This document shows, piece by piece, positions 52,301-63,794 of a DNA stretch of 64,000 nt (its first letter is position 1; every line of letters begins with the position of its first letter). Under the pieces are notes generated by a model. The model searched no databases. It had not been told where the DNA came from and worked only from the letters and a program-made list of their open reading frames with translations. Source of the stretch: Polytrichum commune (Eukaryota; Streptophyta; Polytrichopsida; Polytrichales; Polytrichaceae); assembly GCA_950295325.1 (NCBI GenBank), contig OX485808.1, positions 16,076,527 to 16,140,526 on the forward strand, given 5' to 3'. The position numbers and the translations under genes are program-made.

Positions 52301-54199
52301 TGGCTACAACAAGGGAATAATGGATACACTTTTGGTATATCTAAAATTAAAATCTCATCAGCAGCATATGCAAATGACCTAGCAGCAATCACCAATAAAC
52401 TAGAGACACTACAAATACAACTCAACAAACTAGACAAATTCTGCGAATGGGCAGGAATGGATCTTAAAATACCCAAGTGCGCAATAACTGGATGCCCAAA
52501 CAAATCCAAACTTCACCCCACAACCTTTAAAGCCCTAATCCAATCTACCAATATCAACTACAGAAACCAACCTATACCAGTCTTAAACCAACATGAACCA
52601 TACACGTATCTAGGAATAAATCTTGCACCGTCATTCAAATGGAAAACACAAATAAATACCACTACAGCTAAAGTAATAAAACAGTGTCAAGCCCTTGTAA
52701 CATGCCCAGCTACTATGAAACAAAAAATAAACATGGCAGATACAGTCATACGTGCTGGAATAGCATACAGCTTCTACGCAGTGTCATACTCCATACCAGC
52801 TATCAAAAAACTCGATAAAAAATCATAGCACTTCACAAAACGATATGCGGAATACCCAAATACACATCTAACATCGCTACACAACTCCCACACAATCTAT
52901 TCAGAATCGAAGCATTCTCACTACAAAATGTCTATTTAAGATGCATTGGAGAACAACTACAAAACGCCCTCAATGATAAAGGTAGAATTGGGAAAATATA
53001 TGTTGGTCTACTTCAATTCATACTCGCCAAATATGGGGGCTCTAAGGAAATCACCCGCATTAAATACCACCAATGTGTTACATCACCCATCACTAGAACA
53101 TTATTCTTGCTCAAACATAAAGCCGGAGTCCACCTAAAAGGTACAATAAACAATTTCCTACTAACCCCATCCCCACTTGAAACTGCATGGATGCAGGAAG
53201 CACAAATGCTTCATGGCCTAAATCCCAACACCTCACTTAAATTACTACACAAACTACTTGTACATAATATAATCACACTAGACCAAATTACCATGCCTAA
53301 TGGTACCACTCTAATGAACCCAGACGAATTTAAAATCTACCACTCCACTCCTTCTAAACTTATCAAAAGCGCACTTAACATAGCTAATCAATTATTTTGC
53401 CACCCCCCCTTGTAGTCAATGCCCCCTACCATGCCAACAACACCATCCACCAAGATCCCTAAAAAATAAATATATAATAAGACACCACAATATCCTACCA
53501 TACCCACCAACCGCCCCCGTACACCCCCCTAACATCCCCATTCCCCCTCTACCCCCTCCTCCCAACAACATGCTTAAAGACCCCCGACAATTCCCCATAC
53601 ACAAAATAATCGATCATAAACAAAAACAATCCAATGACCATAACGGAATAAAAAGAACAGTCACGTCGTACTTATGTCAATGGACTACAACAAATAACAA
53701 CACATATAACAAATGGCGAACTCAAAGGGACTTATACCCCTATTGTGAAGCCAACACATGTAATCACAACACAGACCTACTTATCCATTACTACAAAGAA
53801 AGACAACACAAACATTTTTCAAACATAATTAATGCCTACTTCTCCACAGAACAATATAGAGACACAAGATACGTCACACCAACCACAATAATTCCACTAG
53901 CACACATCTCTATTAATGAATGCAACCCAGAAAACGACATCGAAACAAACTCTGATACCATCCAAACACAATTCGATGTCGCTCACATATACGAAGACAA
54001 TGGCTGACACCTCATTACCATCCCGAAAGCTAGACTAACATGGCTATGGAAACAATACCAATTGGCAAAAAACAACACACACGGTTTAGAACCATCTACC
54101 CAATCGTTCGAAACTGAAATTGTTTGGTTATACCAAAGGTACAAATACCATATCCCAAAAAATGACCCACTCAAACGAGCCCAATATACAATACCAACC

Positions 54200-54600
54200 C
54201 AAATATTAGATCTCCTTATTACAACATTCAATATTAATCACTCATATTTTTCATCCCCAGTTACATGCCCCATACAATTCACCCAATTCTACTCACCATT
54301 CTCGCGAGACATAATATTTGGATCCCTAGGTAAAGCGTTTGACCATAAATGGCAAAGAATCGGTTACGCACACCCTCATAATACAACAGACCTACAACAA
54401 GCTATTCACTGGGCGCGCATAGTGGCCCAAAATGATCCATATACAATCCCTATACTTATATCTCCGGATACTAATTGGTACCAAAACTCCAACCCACACA
54501 CAGGCCCATTCCCAGACACACACGTCATTGCCCATTTCGCCGCTGATACGATCACGTATGAGGAACCCACAATACCCTCCGAGCTCAATATCACAAGAAA
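54200..54600 (+). other. Possible adenine-methyltransferase-like domain in LINE ORF2
   Basis: Between RT and RNase H the frame encodes YFSSPVTCPIQFTQFYSPF, FGSLGKAFDHKW, GYAHPHNTTDLQQAIHWAR and IPILISPDTNWYQ. The spacing recalls phage Dam-like or PCIF1-type N6-adenine methyltransferases: an Sxx-C..F pattern, then an NPPF/NPPY motif, a helix with W.KA, and a strand followed by a D.xWY/F motif. The catalytic NPPF/Y would map to AHPH, so if related it is inactive. This is an inference from motif order only. Confidence 0.35.
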
Positions 54601-55666
54601 AGAACCATCTACCATGCAAATATTTTGTATCCATCACCAAAACAATAACATAGGCACCTACGAACAAATGAAATTAATAAGCGACACAGCAAATAACCTC
54701 CAAATATTACAAAGTCACACACAAACTGCACCACCCACCCCTCCAAACATCACCGTTAACCCTAGCAAAAAATGGGCTAAATCAAACTACCCAAACACAC
54801 CCCTACACAATAATATCCCCACCCCACAACTTCCAAACTACCAAACTAACTTACCGCTAAAATTCCACCCCCAATTTAACTACTATACAGACGGATCCTT
54901 TATAAAACCCAAAGAAATTGCCCCTGGGGTATGGAGAAGAGAAAGAGCTGGATACGGTATCTATAGCCCCAAAGGCTTAAATATCGCCAAAAGACTCCAT
55001 GGGCATCAAAACATACTACGTACAGAAATGATGGCTATACACAAAACACTAAGAATCATCAATACAAAATTCCCTAATGAACCCGCATTCATATTCACAG
55101 ACAGTCTAAACGTATTATACCTACTCAACACATAAAGTAAACACCCCACTCTCCATAATAGTCACCCCGACCAAACCACACTCAACTCCATGGTAAAAAT
55201 CCTCCAAGACCGTACACAGCCAATCACAATATACAAAGTCAGAGCACACGTCAACATTGACGGTAATGAAAAAGCGGATAAACTAAAAAAAAACGGGTTA
55301 GAATTAGAACACAGAATTGCCATCCACCCATACGAACATGCCCACGCCATCCCGTACTATTACCAAAAGGACGTCTGGGCCTCGATGGCAGACGTCCCAG
55401 ACAAAGGCCCAATAAGATTCTTAGAAAAACAAATTAAAAAATATGATACGGAAACCAATATAGCAATCATGACCACACAAACCCCCAACACGTGTAAATG
55501 GACAGAAAATATAGACATTGACAAAGAACTGTCCAACGAATTCTGGACAAATCCCTTAATCACAAACAAACAAAAATCCTGCCTTATTAAATTCCGCACA
55601 GGAACATACATGGGTAATGCTAGAAAACAAATGTTCTTCGGTCACCAGAGGTACCCCTCTATCACA

Positions 55667-56180
55667 TGCCCTATATGCAATTCAAACGATCCAGACACTT
55701 GGCTACATGTTCTACTGAAATGCAACCAACAACATATACACTCACTACGAATTAAAAGACATAACAAAGCAGTCGGAGAAATTAGGAAGCTTCTAATCTC
55801 GTCCGAAAAATCCCAATGTTTTACTCTCATGAATGCCGGTACCTTCAATAATAAACCCCAAGAAAATACAGTCCCCAATTGGCTACTCCCCTGCACATGT
55901 AACACACAAAGATGTCATTGCAACGCAAGATTTCGACCTAATATACTCTGTGTTAAAGGATTACCATATCAAAATGACCCTCCCATTGACATTGACCCTA
56001 ACCTCACCATACAATTTATTGAATTCACATATTCTAACGACAGATTTTCCCCAGAAACAATAGAAGCAAAAAACAACAAATACAAACCTTTGATTGATAA
56101 TATCGCTTCCAGAGGATGGAAAATCGAACCACTTATTGTCATCACAACTGGGGCCCGAGCTACGGCCCACATCCCATCTA
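55667..56180 (+). other. CCHC motif and possible restriction-like endonuclease at ORF2 C-terminus
   Basis: A C-x2-C-x11-H-x4-C motif (CPICNSNDPDTWLHVLLKC, 55667-55723) is followed about 200 bp later by RFRPNILC (55928) and then IQFIEFTYSND (56009-56038). Next come KKY-like basic residues, a RGWKIEPLIVITTGARAT strand-turn and HIPSMKIL. This is the order of the R2-type restriction-like endonuclease (PD...D/E...K). The expected PD is PN here, so catalysis is probably lost. Confidence 0.55.
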
Positions 56181-56341
56181 TGAAAATACTAGAAGAAAAT
56201 CTCAAAATACCCCTGGTTACCATCAAAAATACCTTTAAAAACATTAATACCATTGCAATACAATATGCCATGTCCATCCTCCTCCATAAGAGGAGAATTG
56301 AAAACCACCAACCGCTCCCCCAAAACTTAGACCCTCCATAA

Positions 56342-57640
56342 AACCCAAAAAACTTATATAATATTTAGTATCTATTTACAGCTCAGAATGAGGGATTGGT
56401 GCCGGTATTGTTGGTATTTCAACTCATCTTTATTGTTAGGTTGCACTTGTAATTTCAATCGGTGATAGATAAGAAGGTCAGTTATTGGGTTGTCTGCTAG
56501 GACGTTTTAAGTTATCAAATTTTGGTTATCATTATTGCTCATCTTTGATTTTCCAATAATGCACATTTTCAATCGAGGATAGTTGCAAAATACAATTGGA
56601 TGAAATTTTTGAACTTTCTAAGAGATTCTTTATTCAACATTAAATATGGGCACTACAAAGACTCGGGATCACCAACACTTGTGTCTATAAGCTACTCTAA
56701 ACATTGTATTTAGTGTCACCGATTTTGTTTGTCTTGCTCAATATTAATCGTAAACCGCATGTGTAGTGTCACCAACACTAAATGTGTCATTCCTTGTAAA
56801 AACATTCGGGCATTAGATATTTACATCATTTGCAATTAGTATCACTTCCTAAGCGGTTTTTCATTACATGATTATTAGGATGCAGAGTATACCAAATTCT
56901 GTCTCAATAATTGGCATTTGGATGAGCTTATTTGTAAACTTGTTAATAAGAAGTGTCAATTAGACAAGTTACCACGGTGGCATAAAATACCATATGACAC
57001 TAAATATAACATTTAGTGTAGTTGGTAGCTACCAACTAGTAGTAATGGGGCTAGAGAGTTGCTACTAATACACAATTACATTGTGTGGGCCCGGTTACTA
57101 TTCATACGTTTAGGATGATACTTGGCAATTTGGGTGAAGTTATACTTATGGCACTACTCACAAGAAGCATTGTTCATCCCAACATTCTTCATTTGAAAAT
57201 ACTATTCATATCAACACTATTCACTGACAATACTGGCACTATTCACAATACTCGTATTTTTTATATGTATCAACACCTCTCGCTATTCGTACCGGCATCA
57301 ATTTCTTCCTATTATCTAAGTTTCTTCCCATGAAGGTGAGACAATGGAAGCATGTTAGATGCTAAATATAGAAACGGAACTCAACCATAGAATTGAATAA
57401 TGTTACGTTATCCCGCCGCCAAATAGACTAGATAATCTTTTATATCTTTGGGGAGTTTGGCAACTTGGACATGGCCGCTCATCTCGAGTTAAAGTCCACC
57501 AAAGCTTCAGCACACCCCCGCCATAATTAGAGAGCAATCGATAAGACATCGGCCCCTATCATTTGAAACATAATAAAGTAGGATATTGGAGTATCTAAAA
57601 CTACAGTAATTTCTTGATGGGCCAATGTAACAAAACTTTA
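56342..57640. other. Non-genic stretch right of the LINE
   Basis: It contains one inverted MITE-like copy (56692-57021). The remainder has no supported gene. Confidence 0.55.
56692..57021 (-). mobile_element. MITE-like family B, copy 3 (inverted)
   Basis: About 330 bp. Its right end, 'cactaaatataacatttagtgtag', is the inverse of the family start. The internal 'cgtaaaccgcatgtgtagtgtcaccaacac' matches the reverse complement of the other copies. The middle differs, so it may be a subfamily or a partly replaced copy. Confidence 0.6.
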
Positions 57641-57644
57641 ATTC

Positions 57645-58022
57645 TTTGTTGGAAATTGGCAAAACACTATAGAAATTTTAGAGAGAGAGGGCAAAAATCC
57701 TAAAGAGTGTATGCATTTCAAAGAGGCGCTTATAAAGGCCTATGTGAATGTTAACCCTAAACAGATTGCCCGTACCAAACTTGATAATTTATCTCAACAC
57801 TTGTCAGTTGAAAGTTATGCCAATGATTTTTTGCACATAAGTTTTGAAACTCATTGGCATAACTTTCAACTGATGAGTATTGAAATAAATTATCAAGTTT
57901 GGTACGGGCAATATGCTTAGGGTTAACATTCCCATAGGTCTTTATAAGCACCTCTTTGAAATGCACCCATTCTTTAGGATTTTTGCCCTCTCTCTCTCTC
58001 TAAAATTTCTATAGTGTTTTGT
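57645..58022. repeat. Inverted duplication of a retrotransposon gag fragment
   Basis: Arms 57645-57826 and 57855-58022 are close reverse complements with a 28-bp loop. Both arms encode, in opposite directions, a gag-like stretch: IARTKLDNLSQHLSVESYAN on plus and IARTKLDNLFQYSSVESYAN on minus. This matches the plant Ty3/gypsy-type gag motif ARTKLDNL..SVESYA. The region would fold into a long hairpin if transcribed. Confidence 0.82.
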
Positions 58023-58054
58023 CAATTTTGCGCCACTCTAACCTCAAAGTAGGT

Positions 58055-58354
58055 TTATGCAATATCCACCCAAAATTCAGGAGAGGTGTTACCAACATGT
58101 AGATAGTTCTCCATCACACCCAACCAAGCCTGGATGCATACACAGCCTCCTTTGAATTTCTCCGGATATGCAGGCTTACACTTCATTGGCTCCTTCACTA
58201 TATTGGCTTCCAAAATCGCCAACTTCACCTCATTGCACGCCTTGGCATTTTTCAATTCTTCCATCTCCAATCTAAGGTTTTGAATTGTAATATTATTTCC
58301 TAACATATTCTCCATCTCTGGGGATATTAAAACATTCGTCTCAAGAGATGTCAT
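58055..58354 (-). pseudogene. LTR-retrotransposon gag N-terminal fragment
   Basis: A minus-strand frame from ATG at 58354: MTSLETNVLISPEMENMLG, a coiled-coil-like LRLEMEELKNAKACNEVKLA, then YPEKFKGGCVCIQAWLGVMENYL. KP..PEKFKG...W...ME.YL is the usual start of the Ty3/gypsy-type gag domain in plants. It runs toward the inverted gag fragment at 57645-58022 but stops before joining it in frame. A primer-binding site lies just upstream. Inactive relic. Confidence 0.75.
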
Positions 58355-58376
58355 CTTTGTTTTGAAACTAAAACAT

Positions 58377-58389
58377 GCTTTGATATCAA
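58377..58389 (-). promoter_or_regulatory. Retrotransposon primer-binding site
   Basis: The reverse complement reads TTTGATATCAAAGC, close to the initiator-Met tRNA site TGGTATCAGAGC. It lies between the LTR edge (TG at 58391 on plus, CA on minus) and the gag start. Confidence 0.65.
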
Positions 58390-58390
58390 A

Positions 58391-58670
58391 TGTAACAAAA
58401 CTTTAATTCTTTGTTGGGAATTTTTTTGGCATGAACCACCCAACCACAAGATAAGATAAAGGACCTTTACTCTCATGCAAGAGCCCTTTATATACCTCCC
58501 CACCATGCCCGGTTGTCTTAAGTTTAACTAAAGTAAAAGCATGTTCATTATTAGCAAATATAATGAACTCTATGTTTTTACTCGAGACTTATTCTAGACT
58601 ACTGTTATCTTAGTTCTAGTCAACATGTACCAATAAATATAATATGAATGTATTCATGTTATATTCGAGT
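58391..58670 (-). mobile_element. 5' LTR part of the gag-bearing retrotransposon
   Basis: Read on minus, the LTR ends in ...AAAGTTTTGTTACA beside the primer-binding site. A TATATAAAGGGCTCTTGCAT box at about 58480-58500 is a plausible start signal. The outer border was not found and may extend beyond 58670. A second copy of its last 29 bp ('tgtaacaaaactttaattctttgttgg') sits at about 57627, next to the gag inverted duplication, showing rearrangement. Confidence 0.55.
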
Positions 58671-58675
58671 CATTT

Positions 58676-58990
58676 GTGATGAGGGAAGGTCTTGGCCAAG
58701 GCTAGACGGCCCACCTCCTTGAATTGGGTGCCTACCACTAATACTAAGGTGAAAACACATACAATTTTATTATAGTATACATATCCCTCTTCTTCTTTTT
58801 TGAAAACATTGACCCTAAAACTAACATCAAAGGCCTAAAACTAGTCTAAGGGACCCACTTGAGATGAATAAACTACAAAACTATGGGGGTCACGTTTTCA
58901 CTAGACTCCTTTACCTTGGTAGACTAATTGTGGTAGGTGCCCAACTCAAAGAGTTGGGCGTCTGGCCTTGGCCAAAGGTCCTCATTGTAC
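58676..58990. mobile_element. Small element with imperfect inverted repeats of about 75 bp
   Basis: The left arm 58676-58752 ('gatgagggaaggtcttggcc...ggtgcctaccac') and the right arm 58914-58990 pair as reverse complements with a few differences. Spacer about 160 bp, no ORF. It may be a MITE or an LTR-internal structure. Confidence 0.65.
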
Positions 58991-59289
58991 CTGAGCCAAT
59001 TCTATATTATAGGGAGGCGGCCACTGTTGGGGCTCACTTCATGCCAGTACCACCACCCAAAAACTTGGGACGGCACTGGTGCACTCCATACTATCTCTAG
59101 TGGGGCATACTCTTATGCCTAAATTCAACGCAACGTAATCAAGATTGAGATATTCAAATCATAAGGTGGAGGATAGAAACTTAAATTTCCCTTACGAAGT
59201 TTTATTTGAGCCTTACAAAATTTACAATTATGTAGAAGTATGGGATTGATAATATATACATACTTTAAACATAAGGACATGGATGATGG

Positions 59290-59520
59290 CATACTACACT
59301 GATTATCCCAATCAATGTGTGTTGCTATTTGAAGTTACACAATGCAATAATGTCTTACTTAGGACTTCAAATTTTAATCACAAAAGTTCAATAGGTTGTT
59401 CATACATTATGGAACATAAATGACTTTGGTTGATAGAAGATTACATTCTCATTAGAAAGTTATAGCATTGAGTAACTCCAAATTGTAAAATATAGTAATT
59501 GGGATAACCAGTGTGATGTC
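59290..59520. mobile_element. Small hairpin element
   Basis: 'ctacactgattatcccaatc' at the left and 'gtaattgggataaccagtgtgatg' at the right are inverted. Inner blocks 'gaagttacacaatgcaataat' and 'ttatagcattgagtaactcc' also pair. Overall 230 bp, non-coding, MITE-like. Confidence 0.6.
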
Positions 59521-59589
59521 AAAGGTCAATCAACTCCTTCTAGAAGTAGGTAGCCAACCGCAAAAGGATATTTATTGTAGAACCAAAAG

Positions 59590-60770
59590 TCTACATGGAC
59601 CCCACAACAAAGTGAGTAGAAGTTTTGTTTTTATTAGCTTTGTCCCATTCATGGGATGGAAGCTTTGTAGAGACTGCCTTCAAGTGGAAATAGGGCCCAT
59701 GTAATGCATGTGAGAATTGATTGGATAAGGTTTGGTGAAGCTCGATGAAGGCTCAATGGAAGCTCAATAAGATTTTCAATTTAAGATTAAAAACGGTAGT
59801 AGTTTAATATAAATTTGTATTATTGTAAATACCACTCAAAGTGAAATTGTATATTGGATAAGGTTTGGTGAAGCTCAGTGAAAGCTTAATGCAATCTTAG
59901 TGAAATATGAAAAAACCGGTAATTAAATATAAATACTTTATTATAGGTTGTTGAGATTGAAAACCACTTAGAATGAGAAGTGGTAATACACAATAATAAA
60001 AAATATTGATATTGCAATAAATTCTCAAAATGAGTATTGCATATAGTAATACTTATTGGATAATGTTTGGTAAAGCTTAGTGGAAGCTCTATGAAATTTC
60101 CAATTTAATATGAAAATAGCTAGTAAATAATATTTTTGTTATAATATTTAGAAATAAAATTGAGGTACATAATATTTTTAAATATAAAATTGGGTGTATG
60201 AAAAACTAATAAAAATAGGATTTGGGATATAAAAAATCTATGTAAAATACAAGTGAATGTATGATGGTGATTATCAAGCATTATGAATTTATCCAAGATA
60301 TTATGTTTATGGGTACAAATTTCATAGATGAGTGTGTTCTACGATATTAATCAACAATGGTATTGTATCTTCCAAAGGGGATCATCATCTCAAAGCCCAA
60401 CCTTACACTATTTTCACCACATTGATTGATGAAATTGTTTGCACCCATCTTACTAAGTTTCACAAGAAGTTTACAACCACTTAGCCGACTATCAATGAGG
60501 TTAGCAACATTCACTTCTATTTTTTTATTTAAGAAAAAAACTATGCTACTATTGTTGTTTCATTTCCTTTGTTGTTGTTGGCTTTGTCCTATATCATGGG
60601 AAATAGGCATTATGAAAACTATCTTTGAATGCTAATAGGGTCCAGGTCATGCATGCTAGAAATCAATGGATAAAATATGGTGAACCTCAGTGAAAATTCA
60701 GTACAAGCTCAATGAATGCTCAATAGAATTTTCAATTTCGTATGAAATGATCTAATAATTGAAAAATAAT
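59590..60770 (+). repeat. Locally repeated AT-rich segment
   Basis: 'tggataaggtttggtgaagctcagtgaaagct'-like words recur near 59723, 59857, 60057 and 60666. A longer block ('ggctttgtcc.at.catggga..ggca', 'aatagggcccatgtaatgcatg') is shared between 59620-59790 and 60585-60760. Non-coding. Confidence 0.65.
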
Positions 60771-60894
60771 CACTTTAAAATGCCATTTTTTGACAAAGCC
60801 TCTCGTGTATTTCCTTGTTTATTTTTCCTTCTACATAGGGTTATCTATAGTATATTAACCATATCACCCATGTTATTTTAACATTTATGTAATG

Positions 60895-61109
60895 AAGTAT
60901 TGTTATCAATGATTTAAATTTAGATGAAATTTTACTTAGTAAGTGACAGAAGTTGCAATATTGTGAACCTAAAATACCTAAAAATTTACAAGGAATGGCA
61001 AATCTTATTAGGCATACATTTAGTGTTGGTGACACTATATAGGCGGTTTACAATTTGTATTGAGTATGACAAATAGAATTGGTCACATTCAATACAATAT
61101 TTAGTGTAG
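60895..61109 (+). mobile_element. MITE-like family B, copy 4 (5' truncated)
   Basis: It shares 'gaaattttacttagtaagtgacag', 'acaaggaatggcaaat', 'agtgttggtgacactat' and 'ggtttacaatttgtattgag' with the other copies. It ends in ATATTTAGTGTAG. The left half is missing. Confidence 0.6.
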
Positions 61110-63480
61110 TACTTTTCCCTTTAAAAGTTGATATACCCAAACTCATGATTGATGTGAACATAACACTATTAAATGCACATTGTCTTTTTTTCTTTTTTTC
61201 TTTTTTTCTTAAAACCATGTGGGTAGATTAATCACAAGGGGCATTCTAGATAAATATAAACGTTTGCTCTAGTTGGAATAAGCATAAGTAAAGAGTTCTT
61301 TTGCTTATAGAATATTGTTGCCTTTCAAGGATAAGCCTTATCCTAGGAAACATGTAACAATACACTGTTATAATCAGGTGCAATGATGACCTATACGGAC
61401 ATTGACTTGATTTGATAGTTGCATTGTGGCATGTAATCTTCACTAACATACATTTAGTTGTAATCCAATGTAGGGTTTCAACCCTTATCTCTACATTTAT
61501 CTAGAGTGTTCTCAAAGAGAAAACTCATGTCATCAATCCATGGGTAGTACATGACCATTCTGTATGGAATTTAATTTACATGAAGAGACACACCTTTTTC
61601 GAATTGTCAAATGGTTCTATATGAAGAGCAAAGGTTTCTTACACATGCTATTGCTAGAGAATTTCAAAAGTTGTTTTCATGAATGCTTAACTATTTCTTG
61701 GGAGCTTGACTTTAATCTATATTGCTATCTTTCCTCCCCAAAATTCTATTGTTTACCAATTGCATTGTAGAAAACCATACCACTTTGTATTTGAAACATG
61801 ACTACAATGTTCCACATACTTATAGGAAATGATCAACTTTTGTAAGTTACTTGCTAGAATCTCTTCTTTCGGAAACATATGAAATTGGAGATGTCAAATA
61901 AAAAAAGTACACAATACTCTTCTTACATGGTTGTGGATGAAAAAAAATGAAAAAAATCAATCAATGAAAATGAAAAAAAATTCATTGAATATGATGTTTT
62001 CATAGATAAAATTAGAGTTTCAATAAATTAAAATATCTAGACAAAAAATAATAATTAATCATATTGAATATTTTAGTAAATTGAATATTTTGAAATATAT
62101 AAAATTGAAATAAAATTGCCATAGGATTCTAGTTTTCAACAAAAAAAGAAATTATGTGATGGATGCATGGTACAAAATGATTCCACACTAAATTCATGTG
62201 TGCATGCATGGCATGACAATGGACGTAAGAAGACATGTTTGAAAGATCAACACGTTCTGAAGGATATGGAAGGCTCATAATGAATCATCTTGTTGATTGC
62301 TAGTCTTAGTTAAATGTGAAAGGTTATAAGATACGGATTACCTATTCATGTTTCAAATTATAAACACATGTGGAGAATATGAGAGAGCAAACTATGAATT
62401 TATTGGAGCTTAATCCTTAAGCAATCTTTACAGGAGCAAAGGTTTGGAATTGTTGGAAAGGAAATAACTTTAAAGCTAAGGTAGAAATATGGAAAACAAT
62501 GAAAATAAGTTGATTTGGCCAGCAAAAGTTTGCGCAATCCTCTTTCAAATATGGAGTAGAGGAAATGAGGAGGAATGCAAGTTGTTTCGTAATTTTTTTT
62601 CCTTGTTAATAATTAGTTACATTTTCCCAAAGAGACAAGTAAGTCAAACCCTCTACTTGTATAGTAGAACTTCCCTAATTCGAGCACCAAATATCCTACT
62701 CCGCATACAAATGCACACATAACGATTAACTCAATGGCACCCAAAAGTGACCCCAAAAGTGGTGTGAGATTGGTCTTATCCGGCCAATCATTTCATCCCA
62801 CCCATCACTTCATCCTTTTCGGGCCGTTACTTTTACACTTCGTCATTTTGGGTCCACACAAGAATCATGATTCTACTTCTAGTCTAGTGCACCAATACAC
62901 ACCGTTTATGATATTTAGTGTCACATACACTATTTGCGAAGGGCCTAAACTAGATGCCTAGAGGTCTCAAAGTGTCACACCCGCTAATTGCCAATATGAC
63001 TCCACTTGTCAACATAAGTAACTTCTTTGAGTGGAAAAACTCTTATATTATGACATTTAGAGTAGCACATTGGGATACCTTGAATGACAGTCTTGCGTTT
63101 TAGTATGCAAGGGGAAGATTTTTCAAGCATACTATTTTTGCAATTGTCATGCGTTTACATTTTAGTATGCAGGAGGAAGATATTTTCTGAGCATACGAAT
63201 GGCAAATGTCATTTGTATACACTTTAGTCAACTTGTGGACTATTGTGTAACATAAGCATACACCTCATCATAACACTAGTGAACATACTCATGCCAAGAT
63301 ATTAGTAAACACTCTCGAATGTCAAGTGTCGTGAGGGACAATAATGATGAAGTTGTTAATCATCGATGTAACCTAGGATGTGCCTCAAAATAGGGTAAGT
63401 GACACTATTACGCATGGTGTAGCAGTCATACGCCGTTATCCTTTTTCTTTTTTTTCTTTTTTTAACCTTATGTTTCTTCT
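61110..63480. other. Non-genic AT-rich stretch
   Basis: No supported gene. A poly-T/CT tract lies near 61187-61212 and A-rich blocks near 61935-62040. A near-repeat 'ttagtatgca.g.ggaagat' is found at 63098 and 63163. Confidence 0.5.
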
Positions 63481-63794
63481 ATCGAATAGGAGGGCTCAAA
63501 ACACGAAACACACATGTAAACCGATTCCCGAAGACCAAAGTTTGTGCCCTAGCCGGCTCTCTTTCTCACTTCATTGACCCGTGAACTCCGGACCCATGCC
63601 CATTTTCCATAGCTCGTTTCCCGGAAGAATTAGTGTGGACTCCACACCATCCAAAATGAGCCTCCCCAATGCAAACAACTGTAGTTTCTAGATATCTAAG
63701 ACTGACATCCGTAGAAGGGAGGAGAACCTACTGGAACCCTGGGGAACATATTGGGAACCTCGTCGAGGGAACGCCCTGCGAGGTAATCGTTGGC

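Larger units (their letters stand above)
48603..56341 (+). pseudogene. LINE ORF2 polyprotein (APE, RT, RNase H, possible REL), frameshifted
   Basis: Blocks in order. 48603 to about 50290: N-terminal part, 2A, start of the APE domain. About 50290-51100: rest of APE in another frame. 51036 to about 52240: RT fingers and palm. About 52240-52820: RT motif C and thumb in a third frame. 52825-53415, then 53570-56341 with TGA near 54005 and TAA at 55133-55135. APE signs are IITWNTSSL, IIHIQETK, HMYMP, CRDFN and LNSDHYLVV. RT signs are NKAPGPDKIPNSIL, QEGFRAERST, YILYIDFKNAFGSIDH and QGDTLSPYLF. Motif C reads YAND where active RTs have YADD. RNase H keeps YYTDGS, RTEMMAI, FTDSLN and GNEKAD. The plus strand is strikingly A/C-rich and G-poor. 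Confidence 0.85.
44600..56400 (+). mobile_element. Large decayed LINE with possible dual-endonuclease ORF2
   Basis: About 11.8 kb; the ends are approximate. A GC-richer leader (44600-46200) with two tandem-repeat blocks precedes ORF1 (46866-48485) and a multi-frame ORF2 region (48603-56341). Domain order in ORF2 is: N-terminal low-complexity part, 2A motif, APE-type endonuclease, reverse transcriptase, possible methyltransferase-like block, RNase H, CCHC and a possible restriction-like endonuclease. APE and restriction-like nuclease together are known from the Dualen/RandI LINE clade described in Chlamydomonas, so that clade is the best guess. At least four frameshifts and three in-frame stops show it is inactive. 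No poly(A) tail or target duplication was found. The ORF1 part is less A/C-biased than ORF2, so two adjoining elements cannot be excluded. Confidence 0.75.

Noticed and set aside
61187-61212. Poly-pyrimidine tract as a LINE poly(A) tail (inverse)
   Set aside because: No linked RT sequence and no flanking duplication; it is a simple repeat.
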